A DNA stretch of 64,000 nt. Origin: Hungatella sp. UBA3048. GTDB taxonomy: Bacteria > Bacillota > Clostridia > Lachnospirales > Lachnospiraceae. This document shows positions 26,485 to 35,047 of this stretch, piece by piece; position 1 is the stretch's first letter; each line of letters begins with the position of its first letter. The DNA lies in contig DFCS01000045.1 of assembly GCA_002367105.1 (NCBI GenBank), positions 34,793 to 98,792 of the forward strand, in the 5' to 3' direction. Below the pieces are notes generated by a model. The model was not told the DNA's origin. It saw nothing but the letters and a program-made list of their open reading frames with translations, and made no database searches. A program made the position numbers and the translations under genes.

Positions 26485-26521
26485 AAATGGAGGTGTTCCG
26501 TTGTTCCGGATACCTCCATTT
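26485..26521. terminator. Terminator after the SsuABC-like operon
   Basis: Arms AAATGGAGGT/ACCTCCATTT of 10 bp with a 17-nt loop lie just after the substrate-binding protein stop on the minus strand. They separate the ABC operon from the downstream two-component system. Confidence 0.8.
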
Positions 26522-26532
26522 AAAATTACTGA

Positions 26533-27642
26533 TTATTTGTGGTTTTCATCATATGCTTCCTGCATGATATCAAAGAGAACATAATTGTTTACATCAACCG
26601 GCTTCTCCAGGCGGCCTGCGTCTAAGAACACCTTCTGCTGGTTCTCATAATAGGATTTGATGGTTCCATCCGCCAGGGCTTTTCCCATAAATTCTCCGGT
26701 CAGCCAGTTTCCTTCTTCCGTAGTTGCCAGCATGGTGGCTTCATCTACCTCACATTGTTTTGCGACCAGCTTTGCGACTTCATCGATGTTCTCCGCCCGA
26801 TAATCCCCGGCTTTTTGAAGAGCTCTGGCAAAGCGCACCAGAACATCATGGTTGGAATCGGCATATTTCTGAGTGGTGATAAAGCTGGAAGGAAATGTTA
26901 CCTGGTCTAAATAATCCTGATTATTGGCTAACATGATTCCATTGTCTCCAAGAGCCTTCATGATGGTTCCGGTTCCCGGTGACCAGGTGGCACATGCATC
27001 CACATTGCCGCTGATGACGGCTGATACGGTGCCGTTGGCATCCATTTCCACCAGCTCAACATCATCTGTCGTCATTCCCTTAGACTTAAGAGCCAGGTTC
27101 AGGATGATTTCTGCAGATGTACCGCTGGTTACGGCAACCTTTTTGCCCTTTAGATCTTCAATGGAATTGATCCCTTTTGCCTTGTTGCCGATGACAGCAT
27201 CGGCTAAGCTGGTGCAGTCTATCTGGAAGATCACCGCTTCCCCTGATGCGCAAAGAGCGTGGGCTCCGTGTCCGATCTGGGAAATATCAATATCACCGGA
27301 AGCCATGGCCGCAATTTCGGCTGGACCTCCCTGAAATTCCACCATCTCCACTTCAAGGCCCATTTCTTTAAAATAGCCCTTATCCCTTGCCGTAACGGCC
27401 AGGGAAGCGCTTCCCATATTGGGCATATAGGCTATCCTAAGCTTTGTGATTTCCTGAGCCTTTGTTTCCTCTGCCTTGGTTTCTTCTGCTTTGGTTTCCT
27501 CTTCTTTCGCGTCTTCTGCTTTCGTGTCTTCTGCTTTTGTCTGCGCTGCCGTAGTTGCAGGCGTCTTTGCTCCGCCCGCGCATGCGGTCAAAGCCGCTGC
27601 TGTCATTACCATCCCCATAAGTAACGAAATTCTTTTTTTCAT
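26533..27642 (-). CDS. SsuA/NMT1-like ABC substrate-binding lipoprotein
   Basis: 369 aa. The signal peptide ends LTACAGG (lipobox). A low-complexity spacer of repeated Lys-Ala-Glu-Glu/Asp-Thr units (about residues 36-66) precedes the binding domain. That domain reads LRIAYMPNMGSASLAVTARDKGYFKEMGLEVEMVEF, GDIDISQIGHGA and KGKKVAVTSGTSAEIIL. The family binds alkanesulfonates, taurine, nitrate or pyrimidine precursors, and substrate cannot be decided here. It is the third gene of the permease-ATPase-SBP operon. Confidence 0.92.
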   Translation of the reverse strand: MKKRISLLMGMVMTAAALTACAGGAKTPATTAAQTKAEDTKAEDAKEEETKAEETKAEETKAQEITKLRIAYMPNMGSASLAVTARDKGYFKEMGLEVEMVEFQGGPAEIAAMASGDIDISQIGHGAHALCASGEAVIFQIDCTSLADAVIGNKAKGINSIEDLKGKKVAVTSGTSAEIILNLALKSKGMTTDDVELVEMDANGTVSAVISGNVDACATWSPGTGTIMKALGDNGIMLANNQDYLDQVTFPSSFITTQKYADSNHDVLVRFARALQKAGDYRAENIDEVAKLVAKQCEVDEATMLATTEEGNWLTGEFMGKALADGTIKSYYENQQKVFLDAGRLEKPVDVNNYVLFDIMQEAYDENHK

Positions 27643-27655
27643 TCCTTTCTCCTCC

Positions 27656-28447
27656 TTATTTCCTGATCTCTAAATATTCCTGATACACCTGGGACCATAT
27701 GTAATTTTTTAATTCTAAAAATTCCTGTGTCATCTTCGTTTCCTGGGTTCTGGGATATGGAATCCTGATCTCCACAATCTCTTTAATCCGCCCTGGCCTG
27801 GCACTCATAATGATAACCTTTTGTGCCAGAATAATGGCCTCATCCACATCATGAGTGATGAAAAAACATGTTTTACGCTCTTTCTGCCAGGTAGATAACA
27901 GCTCTGACTGAAGCTGGGTCCTGGTTTGGGCATCCAGGGCTCCAAAAGGCTCGTCCATAAGAAGCACCTGGGGATTTACCGCATAGGCTCTTGTTATGGC
28001 AACCCTCTGCTTCATTCCGCCGGACAGTTCCTTTGGATAGGCGCCCGCAAAAGGTTCCAGGTCCACCATTCTTAAATATTTCATGGCTTCTTCCCTGGCC
28101 TGCTCCCCTTTTATGCCTTTTAGCTTTAATCCGAATTCCACATTTTTTAGTACCGTAAGCCATGGAAATAAGGCGTACTGCTGGAACACGACCCCCCGCT
28201 CCGGTCCCGGGCCCTCCACCGCCTTGCCATCCACGTATACGCTTCCAGAGGTAGGCTCCAAAAGCCCGGCGATGATATTGAGCAGCGTTGACTTTCCGCA
28301 GCCTGACGGGCCTACCACACAGATAAACTCATTCTCTTTTATATCAAGGCTGACTCCGTTTAAGGCTGTCATCTCTCCCTTGCGGGTATTATATGTTTTT
28401 ACCACATGATCGATTTTTACTTTTACTGCTGCATTGTCTCCTGCCAT
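27656..28447 (-). CDS. ABC transporter ATPase, SsuB/TauB type
   Basis: 263 aa. Walker A GPSGCGKST, Q-loop FQQYALFPW, signature LSGGMKQR, Walker B LLMDEPFGALD and H-loop ITHDVDEA are all intact. The start overlaps the permease end by 25 bp, giving translational coupling. The two TauE genes 5 kb away hint at sulfur-compound transport, but that is inference. Confidence 0.94.
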   Translation of the reverse strand: MAGDNAAVKVKIDHVVKTYNTRKGEMTALNGVSLDIKENEFICVVGPSGCGKSTLLNIIAGLLEPTSGSVYVDGKAVEGPGPERGVVFQQYALFPWLTVLKNVEFGLKLKGIKGEQAREEAMKYLRMVDLEPFAGAYPKELSGGMKQRVAITRAYAVNPQVLLMDEPFGALDAQTRTQLQSELLSTWQKERKTCFFITHDVDEAIILAQKVIIMSARPGRIKEIVEIRIPYPRTQETKMTQEFLELKNYIWSQVYQEYLEIRK

Positions 28448-29220
28448 CCGGTCAACTTCCTTTCCAAGTATCGTACTATCTGTTCAAAGGTAAGGCCAAT
28501 CACGCCGATAATCAGGATTCCCATTAATACGGTCGCCATGTCGTAATAGCCCTGTGCCTTTTGGATCATCATACCAAGCCCCTTAGACGCTCCTGTCAGC
28601 TCTGCCGCCACAAGAGTGGTTAAAGAAGCGGAAAGCCCAAGCCTGGTCCCTACCAGGATAAAGGGCGTAGAAGCAGGTATGACTACCTGAAAGAATATAT
28701 CCCGGTCAGTAGCCCCAAGTACCTTCGCCGCCTTAATCAAGGTTACATCCACATTGCAGACGCCCTGGTAAATGGTGACCACCAGTACAAGGAAAGAAGC
28801 AATAAATATTACGATGATCTTTGCCTTCTCCCCCACTCCTGCTCCCGCAATAACAAGGGGAATATAGGCCAGCGGCGGAATATTTCTCACAAACTGGATC
28901 CAGGGAGCCACCAGGTTCCGAAACGGTGCGTACCAGCCCATAAGAAATGCAATGGGAATCGATGCGATGAAGCCGCAGAGAAAACCTGCGATTACCCGGA
29001 ACAGACTGATATAAATATGGGGCCACAAGGTTCCGTCCTGCAGCTTTCCCACCAGTTTGGATATTACCTCCCACGGTTTTGCAAAGATGACTCCGCCAGC
29101 ATCCGTAGACGCTATAAAGATCCATAGCAGAAATGCTGCCAGGATGGACAGCAGCATCCATAGCTTAGCAGGAATGCGGTTTATCATACTGTTCTTTTTT
29201 TTACTGTTCATGCTTACCAT
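28423..29220 (-). CDS. ABC transporter permease, SsuC/TauC type
   Basis: 265 aa from ATG at 29220, with six membrane helices and the ATPase-contact loop LIKAAKVLGATDRDIFFQVVIPAS. The N-terminus is uncertain: GAGAGG precedes two close ATGs (29220 and 29211). The longer frame to 29364 would add about 48 unlikely residues. It begins about 80 bp after the pgi stop, so it may have its own promoter or be read from the glycolytic operon. Confidence 0.9.
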   Translation of the reverse strand: MVSMNSKKKNSMINRIPAKLWMLLSILAAFLLWIFIASTDAGGVIFAKPWEVISKLVGKLQDGTLWPHIYISLFRVIAGFLCGFIASIPIAFLMGWYAPFRNLVAPWIQFVRNIPPLAYIPLVIAGAGVGEKAKIIVIFIASFLVLVVTIYQGVCNVDVTLIKAAKVLGATDRDIFFQVVIPASTPFILVGTRLGLSASLTTLVAAELTGASKGLGMMIQKAQGYYDMATVLMGILIIGVIGLTFEQIVRYLERKLTGWQETMQQ

Positions 29221-29299
29221 TTCCCTCTCTGTCTTTCTCGAATGTTTAACTATCTGTAGTTTACACCCAAAAAAGAGGTCTGGGGAGGGGGATTTTTTA

Positions 29300-30562
29300 T
29301 CATACCTTTTTTCCCAGGGCGGCAAACATGCTTCTCTTATATTCCTCCACCCCTTCCTGGTCAAAGGGGTTTATATTCATCATGGTACCCGAAATCCCGC
29401 AAGCCATCATAAAATAATAAAACAGTTCTCCAAAGGTTTCCTCAGAAACATCTTTTGTCAGAAAACGGATGCAGGGCACCCCGCCCTTCCAATGGGCGTT
29501 CAGGGTAGCCTCCTCGGCAGCCTTGTTCATCTGATCAAAGTCCATGCCATCCAGATAGTCAAAGCCATCCCTAAAATCCGGATCAGGTGCAATCACCGCC
29601 TCTGCGCCGGGATTCTCTGCCGAAACAAAGGTCTCTATCAGACAGCGTCTTCCCTCCTGCATATATTGGCCGATGGAATGTAAGTCCTCCGAATAAATTG
29701 CTGAGGAAGGAAAGATTCCCCTTTTCTCTTTCCCTTCACTTTCACCAAAAAGCTGTACCCACCATTTTGTCAGATAAGAATACCGGGGCTCGAAGGATAC
29801 CAGCATCTCAATATCAAATCCCTTTCCATATAACAGGTTTCTGGCTGCCCCGTAAAGAACCGCAGGGTTGGAAGACGGATTGGCCCGGCAGTCCTCTGCG
29901 GCCCTCTTCATCCCAGCAAGATACATGTCCGGATCAAGCCCTGCTGCCGCTATGGGCAACAGGCAGACCGGAGAAAATGCGGAATACCGCCCACCTACCG
30001 ATTTGGGAAAGGAAAGAAACAGGTAACTGTTTTCTTTTGCGATCTCCTCCAGCCTGGAACCTTTCGTACCAGTCACAATGATCCGCTTTGCCATCTCCTC
30101 TCTGTCATACCTCTTCTTCATCCACTGGCGCAGGATGCGGAAATGGCTTCCCGGCTCCAGTGTCTCAAAATTCTTGGCAATGACATTGATATAGACGTTC
30201 CGTCCCTCCATTCGCTTTAACATTTTGCTGACGGAATAAGGGGACAGCGTATTTCCCATATAGAGGATCTCCGGCCCCTTCCCGTCTGCCAGGGCCTCTA
30301 TCATAGCCCTGGCTGCCTGGTTGGATCCCCCTACTCCCACAAGGACAAAAAGGTCACCCTCTTTTTTAATCTCCTCTGCCTTTGCCTTTATTGCCTCCAG
30401 CTCATCATCCGGTATGGCCGGGGAAACCCAGCCCAGAACCTTCTCATGGTCCTCCATGGTAAGCAGCATGTTCATGGCCCTTCCTGCCTTTTCCCTGCTG
30501 ACCTTAAAATCTTCTTCCTCAAAATATGTTTCTGCTTTTCTCAAATCAAATGTAACGTTCAT
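29300..30562 (-). CDS. pgi: Glucose-6-phosphate isomerase
   Basis: 420 aa. SIS/PGI landmarks: VGVGGSNQAARAMIEAL (sugar-phosphate loop), the signature HSIGQYMQEG with the catalytic Glu, and NPFDQEGVEEYKRSMFAALG near the C-terminus with the catalytic Lys. The start at 30562 follows GGAG; an extended frame to 30628 overlaps the aldolase stop. It is the last gene of the LacI-linked glycolytic operon, preceded by a weak terminator-like hairpin that might reduce its expression. Confidence 0.93.
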   Translation of the reverse strand: MNVTFDLRKAETYFEEEDFKVSREKAGRAMNMLLTMEDHEKVLGWVSPAIPDDELEAIKAKAEEIKKEGDLFVLVGVGGSNQAARAMIEALADGKGPEILYMGNTLSPYSVSKMLKRMEGRNVYINVIAKNFETLEPGSHFRILRQWMKKRYDREEMAKRIIVTGTKGSRLEEIAKENSYLFLSFPKSVGGRYSAFSPVCLLPIAAAGLDPDMYLAGMKRAAEDCRANPSSNPAVLYGAARNLLYGKGFDIEMLVSFEPRYSYLTKWWVQLFGESEGKEKRGIFPSSAIYSEDLHSIGQYMQEGRRCLIETFVSAENPGAEAVIAPDPDFRDGFDYLDGMDFDQMNKAAEEATLNAHWKGGVPCIRFLTKDVSEETFGELFYYFMMACGISGTMMNINPFDQEGVEEYKRSMFAALGKKV

Positions 30563-30578
30563 GCTTATTCTCCATTTC

Positions 30579-30612
30579 AAAAAGGCCGATCCAGATCTCT
30601 CTCTGAACCGGC
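30579..30612 (-). terminator. Weak terminator-like hairpin between aldolase and pgi
   Basis: On the minus strand GCCGGTTC pairs, with two G-U wobbles, with GGATCGGC, followed by CTTTTT. It may attenuate transcription into pgi. Confidence 0.4.
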
Positions 30613-30618
30613 TTTTAT

Positions 30619-31782
30619 TTATAGCCATTTATCAATTTTTTTGTAACGTTCTGCCATTTCATCAAGGGTCACACATTCAACCAGCGGAGCCCTCCCGTAG
30701 GAGCCGAACTTTACGATCAGGGTTCCAACCACTTCCTTAGCTCCCCGCTCCACGCAGTCCACAATGGCAGCTACATCCTCATCGGGAATGGTTCCGTACA
30801 TCACCGTATCCATGATGGGAGGCAGAAATACCCTGGGATCAAAGGCTTCTTTCATAGTCTCCAGCCGCTCATAAATGGCGCCGATTGACCCGCTGTTCCT
30901 CTTTTCCGGATACCTTTCAAAGAATTCCTTCATGTTCCTGGTAACAGCAAGGCGGATATCCGTATCCACGTTAATCTTATTGATTCCTGCTCCAATGGCA
31001 GCCGTAAGCTGTTCCATGGATATTCCTTCGGTATTTGACAACTTTCCTCCAAGACCATTGATCTCATCTACGATGTATTTCGGTACGGTAGAGGAGCCAT
31101 GAGAAACCAGAGCACCGAAAATCCCCAGATGATTCATGCATTCCCTGATGGCAATGACAATCTCCTTACGCAGCTTAACATCCTTTCCCTTAGAAGCCCC
31201 GTGCATGGTGCCATAGGATATCGCAAGGGCATCAACGCCGGTTTTCTGGAAGAATTCCACTGCATCCAAGGGATTGGTATAAGTGGAAGAATCAGAAAAT
31301 ACGTGATCCTCCACGCCGGCGAGCACTCCAAGTTCGCCTTCTACACTGACTCCTCTGCCATGGGCATACTTTACCACTTCCCTGGTAAGCTCAATGTTCT
31401 CTTTAAAAGGCAGGGAAGAGCCGTCAATCATGACGGAAGTATAACCGCCTTCTATGGCGGCCACGCAGGAATCAAAGTCTCTGCCGTGATCTAAATGGAG
31501 AACAATCGGAATATCAGTATCCATACCGTATTTTTTTACCGCATTTCCAATATTTCTCGCCCCGGCCTTTTTATCTTCCAGGGTTGCATTTAGAAAATCA
31601 ATCCGTCCTCCCATGAATCCATTTGCCAGATCCGCCCCCTGCAAAATGGCAGGTGAACGGAACATTTCATGTACTTCGATTACTGCTTTGGCCTGGGCGA
31701 CCGCATTCACGTTAAAACCGCCCTGACCAAAGCCATATTTTATGGTAGCCTCCATAAGAGGTCTAAGTGGTATTAAGCTCAT
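30619..31782 (-). CDS. Class II ketose-bisphosphate aldolase
   Basis: 387 aa, longer than the usual ~285-aa Gat/Fba enzymes because of a C-terminal extension. Zinc and active-site segments: LHLDHGRD (His and Asp), VEGELGVLAGVED, ISYGTMHGASKG (His) and LVSHGSSTVP (His), followed by INVDTDIR. It cleaves a ketose 1,6-bisphosphate to DHAP plus an aldehyde phosphate. Fructose or tagatose specificity cannot be told. AAGGAG precedes the ATG. Confidence 0.92.
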   Translation of the reverse strand: MSLIPLRPLMEATIKYGFGQGGFNVNAVAQAKAVIEVHEMFRSPAILQGADLANGFMGGRIDFLNATLEDKKAGARNIGNAVKKYGMDTDIPIVLHLDHGRDFDSCVAAIEGGYTSVMIDGSSLPFKENIELTREVVKYAHGRGVSVEGELGVLAGVEDHVFSDSSTYTNPLDAVEFFQKTGVDALAISYGTMHGASKGKDVKLRKEIVIAIRECMNHLGIFGALVSHGSSTVPKYIVDEINGLGGKLSNTEGISMEQLTAAIGAGINKINVDTDIRLAVTRNMKEFFERYPEKRNSGSIGAIYERLETMKEAFDPRVFLPPIMDTVMYGTIPDEDVAAIVDCVERGAKEVVGTLIVKFGSYGRAPLVECVTLDEMAERYKKIDKWL

Positions 31783-31797
31783 TTATTTCTCCTTTAT

Positions 31798-32619
31798 TTA
31801 ATCGGTTAAGGCTGCTACAAATTCTGTAAACGTCAGGGTGATGTCAGGATGGTTTTGCAAAAGACTTACAGGGAATTCCGGGGTCGGCTCACCGTATCCG
31901 GCCCTCCGTACCACGGCTCTGTGCCAGTTTCGAAAGCAGCCCAAACGGATTTTTCCTGCATGCGCAATCTCATGGATTCCGACTGTGACGCAGTAAGAAG
32001 GCATATCTTCCAACGCTCCGTTTAAATCACCGATGGCATTGGCTGCCCTTGTTTCCGGGCTTATTTTTAAAACCCTTGTTTTCTGGGCCAGAAATTCCTC
32101 TGCACTTAAAGTCCCGTCCGCTTCATTAAACGCCACATGACCGTTAATGCCGATGCCTCCAAAAACCATGTCCACACCTCCTAGCCTTTCAATCAGCTCA
32201 GGAATATAAGAGAGGTTGTCCGGGTCCGGGAAAATTCTCTGCTCCCCCGGCATTAATAGCTCCGGCCTGATTTTAGAATAAACGTTTCTGTTCATATATC
32301 CCCGAAAGCTTAAGGGGTGATCTGCAGAGATCCACCTTTTTTCATCATCCAGGTATTCGTCCATATTTATGAACCAAACATTTTTTAAGCTTATATTTTC
32401 CGCATTCACCATTTCCACAAAGTAAGGGTACTGTCCAACGGGTCCTACCGGGCAGATGAATACGGTCTTTTCTCCCCTTGCATTATGGCTTTTTATCTCC
32501 TCCCCCATCTGCTCAGCCATCTGGCGGAACACCTCACTGTTATCCTTCATACAAAACAATTTCATCTTCGGATTCTTCATAAGAGCTTCCTTATCGTATC
32601 CGTAATATTCATGCTTCAT
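31798..32619 (-). CDS. Glucosamine-6-phosphate deaminase (NagB-like)
   Basis: 273 aa. NagB landmarks are FINMDEYLDD (catalytic Asp-Glu region), GGIGINGHVAFNEAD (His of the ring-opening site) and SPETRAANA. The C-terminus replaces the usual allosteric segment with GCFRNWHRAVVRRAGYG. It is a divergent member, and a deaminase or isomerase for a related amino sugar phosphate is possible. GGAGGG precedes the ATG. Together with nagA it would convert GlcNAc-6-P to Fru-6-P and ammonia, feeding the neighbouring pfk. Confidence 0.85.
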   Translation of the reverse strand: MKHEYYGYDKEALMKNPKMKLFCMKDNSEVFRQMAEQMGEEIKSHNARGEKTVFICPVGPVGQYPYFVEMVNAENISLKNVWFINMDEYLDDEKRWISADHPLSFRGYMNRNVYSKIRPELLMPGEQRIFPDPDNLSYIPELIERLGGVDMVFGGIGINGHVAFNEADGTLSAEEFLAQKTRVLKISPETRAANAIGDLNGALEDMPSYCVTVGIHEIAHAGKIRLGCFRNWHRAVVRRAGYGEPTPEFPVSLLQNHPDITLTFTEFVAALTD

Positions 32620-32631
32620 GTGAGTCCCTCC

Positions 32632-34125
32632 TCATTTATGATGATGCGCCATACAGCCGCAATCCTCATGCCCTTTTCCGCCAGGAGTTTCCCCCTTCAT
32701 CATCAGGTGGACGGCACTCAGCTTAAAGGTCTGGGGAAGCACCAGAATGTTAGGATTTTCTCCCACAAATTTCTTCTTTGCATCTTCCAGGGCCTCTTCC
32801 ACCGTAGCTCTTGTCTTTAATCCCATGCCCCGTGCAAACCCGGGATCCTGGGCTCCGCATAGGTAAATGGCGGAAGTATTCATCTCGGCAACATGGGCGC
32901 AGCTGATCATGGAAAAACCATGGAAGGGATGGAAGGCATTGCAGTAACGGTATTTCCTGATATACTCTTCATTGGTTGCAAAATATTCTCCATAACGGTT
33001 CATATCCGGCAGAGTATTCATCTGGTCATGCTGGAACATCTCATACATTTCTCTTAAATACGGCCAAAGCTCATCATGGAAATATCCGTTGCAGGTGGAA
33101 GTGAATATGATGACGCAGTTATCGCTCATGATCCTCTTATGGCGGATCACCTGGGCGGAAATGGCCTGCATCAGCATGATGGGGTTGGTCCCCATCCCTT
33201 CTCCGTAATGAAAAAACTGGGGCATACCAAAAATCATCACATCGTATTTCTTTTCTGCCCAAGGCACATAAGTGCGCTTATCAGCCGTAATCCAGGAGTG
33301 GGGCTGCATTACAGCCGCATATCCGCTGTTGATCTCGATCTGACGGGACTTTGTATCCAAAACCGCATCACAGCAGAAAAATTTCTTTCCCATGCACTTT
33401 TCCATATACTGCCCGATTTCGTCAAACTTTGTCCTCATAAGGGATTTTCCGCTTACAGGAGTGAAATCTGCCCGGTGCATGACCTCCGGTACGTGGTGAG
33501 AGGCAATGGAACGCCAATGGGTGATTCCTGTGGAACAGTGCTTATAGCCGCCGGAATAACCGCCGTATGGGTTTCCCTGGGTGTGCCCGATGAGGATCGC
33601 CACATCACTGTCGTACACGTATTTGTTCATCAGTACCGGATCGCCCCGCTCTGTTGTCCCAAGATCCACCAGATGATCGTAATCCTCGCTGTCGTGGTTG
33701 ATGATCTGATGGGTGTACCAGAACTCATGGAACAGTTCATTCCCAAGCACGGCCCGGATCTCCTTTTCCGTATTCTTTCTATGGAGACCGTTGGAGCAGA
33801 TCAAAAGAATGTCCTTCTTTTCCACGCCCGCATCATATAATTCTTTTAAAATCAGTTTTATGGAAATTTTCCTGTGAGAGGTGGGCTGTTCTCCTCCCTT
33901 TACCCGGTCAGGAAATACAATGGTTACTTTCGATCCCTTGTGAGCCAGTTTTGAAAGAGGCTCCATGCCCATAGGGTTTCGTAAGGATTCAAGGGTCTTT
34001 TCCTCCAGCTGATCCTCCGGAATATAAGGCGGATCCGGTACTGTCTCCCCCGGAATAAATATATCCGCAGTATCGGGCAATGTGACGTTTACAGTTCCCT
34101 GTCCATACTCTAATGCTACATTCAT
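32632..34125 (-). CDS. LarA/DUF2088-family protein (Ni-pincer racemase/epimerase-like)
   Basis: 497 aa. LarA-type motifs: FPDRVKGG (about 71-78), NGLHRKNTEKE with His115, and GHTQGNPYGGYSGGYK ending in Lys195, the pincer-cofactor lysine position. By eye, the nickel-ligand histidine expected ten residues before that lysine is Asn185; His181 lies four residues further upstream. The C-terminus is an unusual metal-binding-like tail (CGCMAHHHK). The family includes lactate, malate and sugar-acid racemases/epimerases that use a LarBCE-made cofactor. No larBCE genes are in this window. AAGGAG precedes the ATG. Confidence 0.8.
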   Translation of the reverse strand: MNVALEYGQGTVNVTLPDTADIFIPGETVPDPPYIPEDQLEEKTLESLRNPMGMEPLSKLAHKGSKVTIVFPDRVKGGEQPTSHRKISIKLILKELYDAGVEKKDILLICSNGLHRKNTEKEIRAVLGNELFHEFWYTHQIINHDSEDYDHLVDLGTTERGDPVLMNKYVYDSDVAILIGHTQGNPYGGYSGGYKHCSTGITHWRSIASHHVPEVMHRADFTPVSGKSLMRTKFDEIGQYMEKCMGKKFFCCDAVLDTKSRQIEINSGYAAVMQPHSWITADKRTYVPWAEKKYDVMIFGMPQFFHYGEGMGTNPIMLMQAISAQVIRHKRIMSDNCVIIFTSTCNGYFHDELWPYLREMYEMFQHDQMNTLPDMNRYGEYFATNEEYIRKYRYCNAFHPFHGFSMISCAHVAEMNTSAIYLCGAQDPGFARGMGLKTRATVEEALEDAKKKFVGENPNILVLPQTFKLSAVHLMMKGETPGGKGHEDCGCMAHHHK

Positions 34126-34172
34126 CTTATACGTCTCCTTTTCTCCAATTTTGTTTGCAAATGAATCAGGCC

Positions 34173-35009
34173 CTATTTTCCTAAATAGGCTCCTATGATC
34201 TCTAAATATTCCTCAGGATAAAAACCGATTTCCCCCTGGAATCTGGTCAGGGCGATCAGACCTCCGTCAATGACCGGAATGGAAGCCAGCATCTGTGCAT
34301 TATCAGCCTTTAATCCTCCGCCGTAGACAACTGGAAGCCCACCGGTCACTTCTTTGATGTAAGAGCCTGTCCTGGCTATGTAATCTTTATCCGGCGGAGT
34401 TTTCCCCGGTCCAATGGCCCATACCGGTTCATAGGCGATGACGACCCTCCCAGTGTCCACACCAGATAATCCGGTCTCAAGCTGCTCCTTTAATACTTCC
34501 TGCCAGCGCGGCTGCTCCTCTGCGGTTTCCCCAATGCAGTAAAGCACGGACAGCCCTGCCTTAAGAGCCTGTAAAACCTCCTGATTCAGCAGGCGGTTAA
34601 CCGCATGGGAATCGGTTACTCCTGCTTCTTTAAGAATTCCTGCCTTATCCCTTCGTTCCTCACAATGGCCTATGATCGTAGTGGTACAGCCAATAGCTTT
34701 TGCCGCGTTTGCCGTACGGTTCGTTGTAAAGGCCCCAAAATTTCCGCCGGCTGCGGTATCCTCGCGGAATACTCCCTGACAGCCGATATTCACCGGGCTG
34801 TTTTCCCCCAAAGCCCCTGCCGCCTGGATCAAATGGGCTTCAGGAAAATACATGGCAAACTCCACATCATCATTCTCATACTTTCTTAAAGCTTCCTGGG
34901 TGTTTGATACAATATAGCTTCCCCACTCCCTGACAGGTGCAATGGAATTCACTCCGCCCTTATCCCGGGGAATATCAAACCGCTTTAAATTTAAAAAAAT
35001 ATGCTTCAT
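34173..35009 (-). CDS. Divergent triosephosphate isomerase
   Basis: 278 aa, longer than the usual ~250. Catalytic His lies in TIIGHCEERR and catalytic Glu in VIAYEPVWAIGPGKTPP (loop 6). Phosphate-site VVYGGGLKADN is present. The N-terminal active-site Asn-Lys is in NLKRFDI instead of NWKMN. The start at 35009 is favoured over 35015 by spacing from GGGAGG. It is likely an operon-specific isozyme. Confidence 0.9.
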   Translation of the reverse strand: MKHIFLNLKRFDIPRDKGGVNSIAPVREWGSYIVSNTQEALRKYENDDVEFAMYFPEAHLIQAAGALGENSPVNIGCQGVFREDTAAGGNFGAFTTNRTANAAKAIGCTTTIIGHCEERRDKAGILKEAGVTDSHAVNRLLNQEVLQALKAGLSVLYCIGETAEEQPRWQEVLKEQLETGLSGVDTGRVVIAYEPVWAIGPGKTPPDKDYIARTGSYIKEVTGGLPVVYGGGLKADNAQMLASIPVIDGGLIALTRFQGEIGFYPEEYLEIIGAYLGK

Positions 35010-35047
35010 TTTCATTATCCTCCCTTATTATTTTCATATTACCAATT

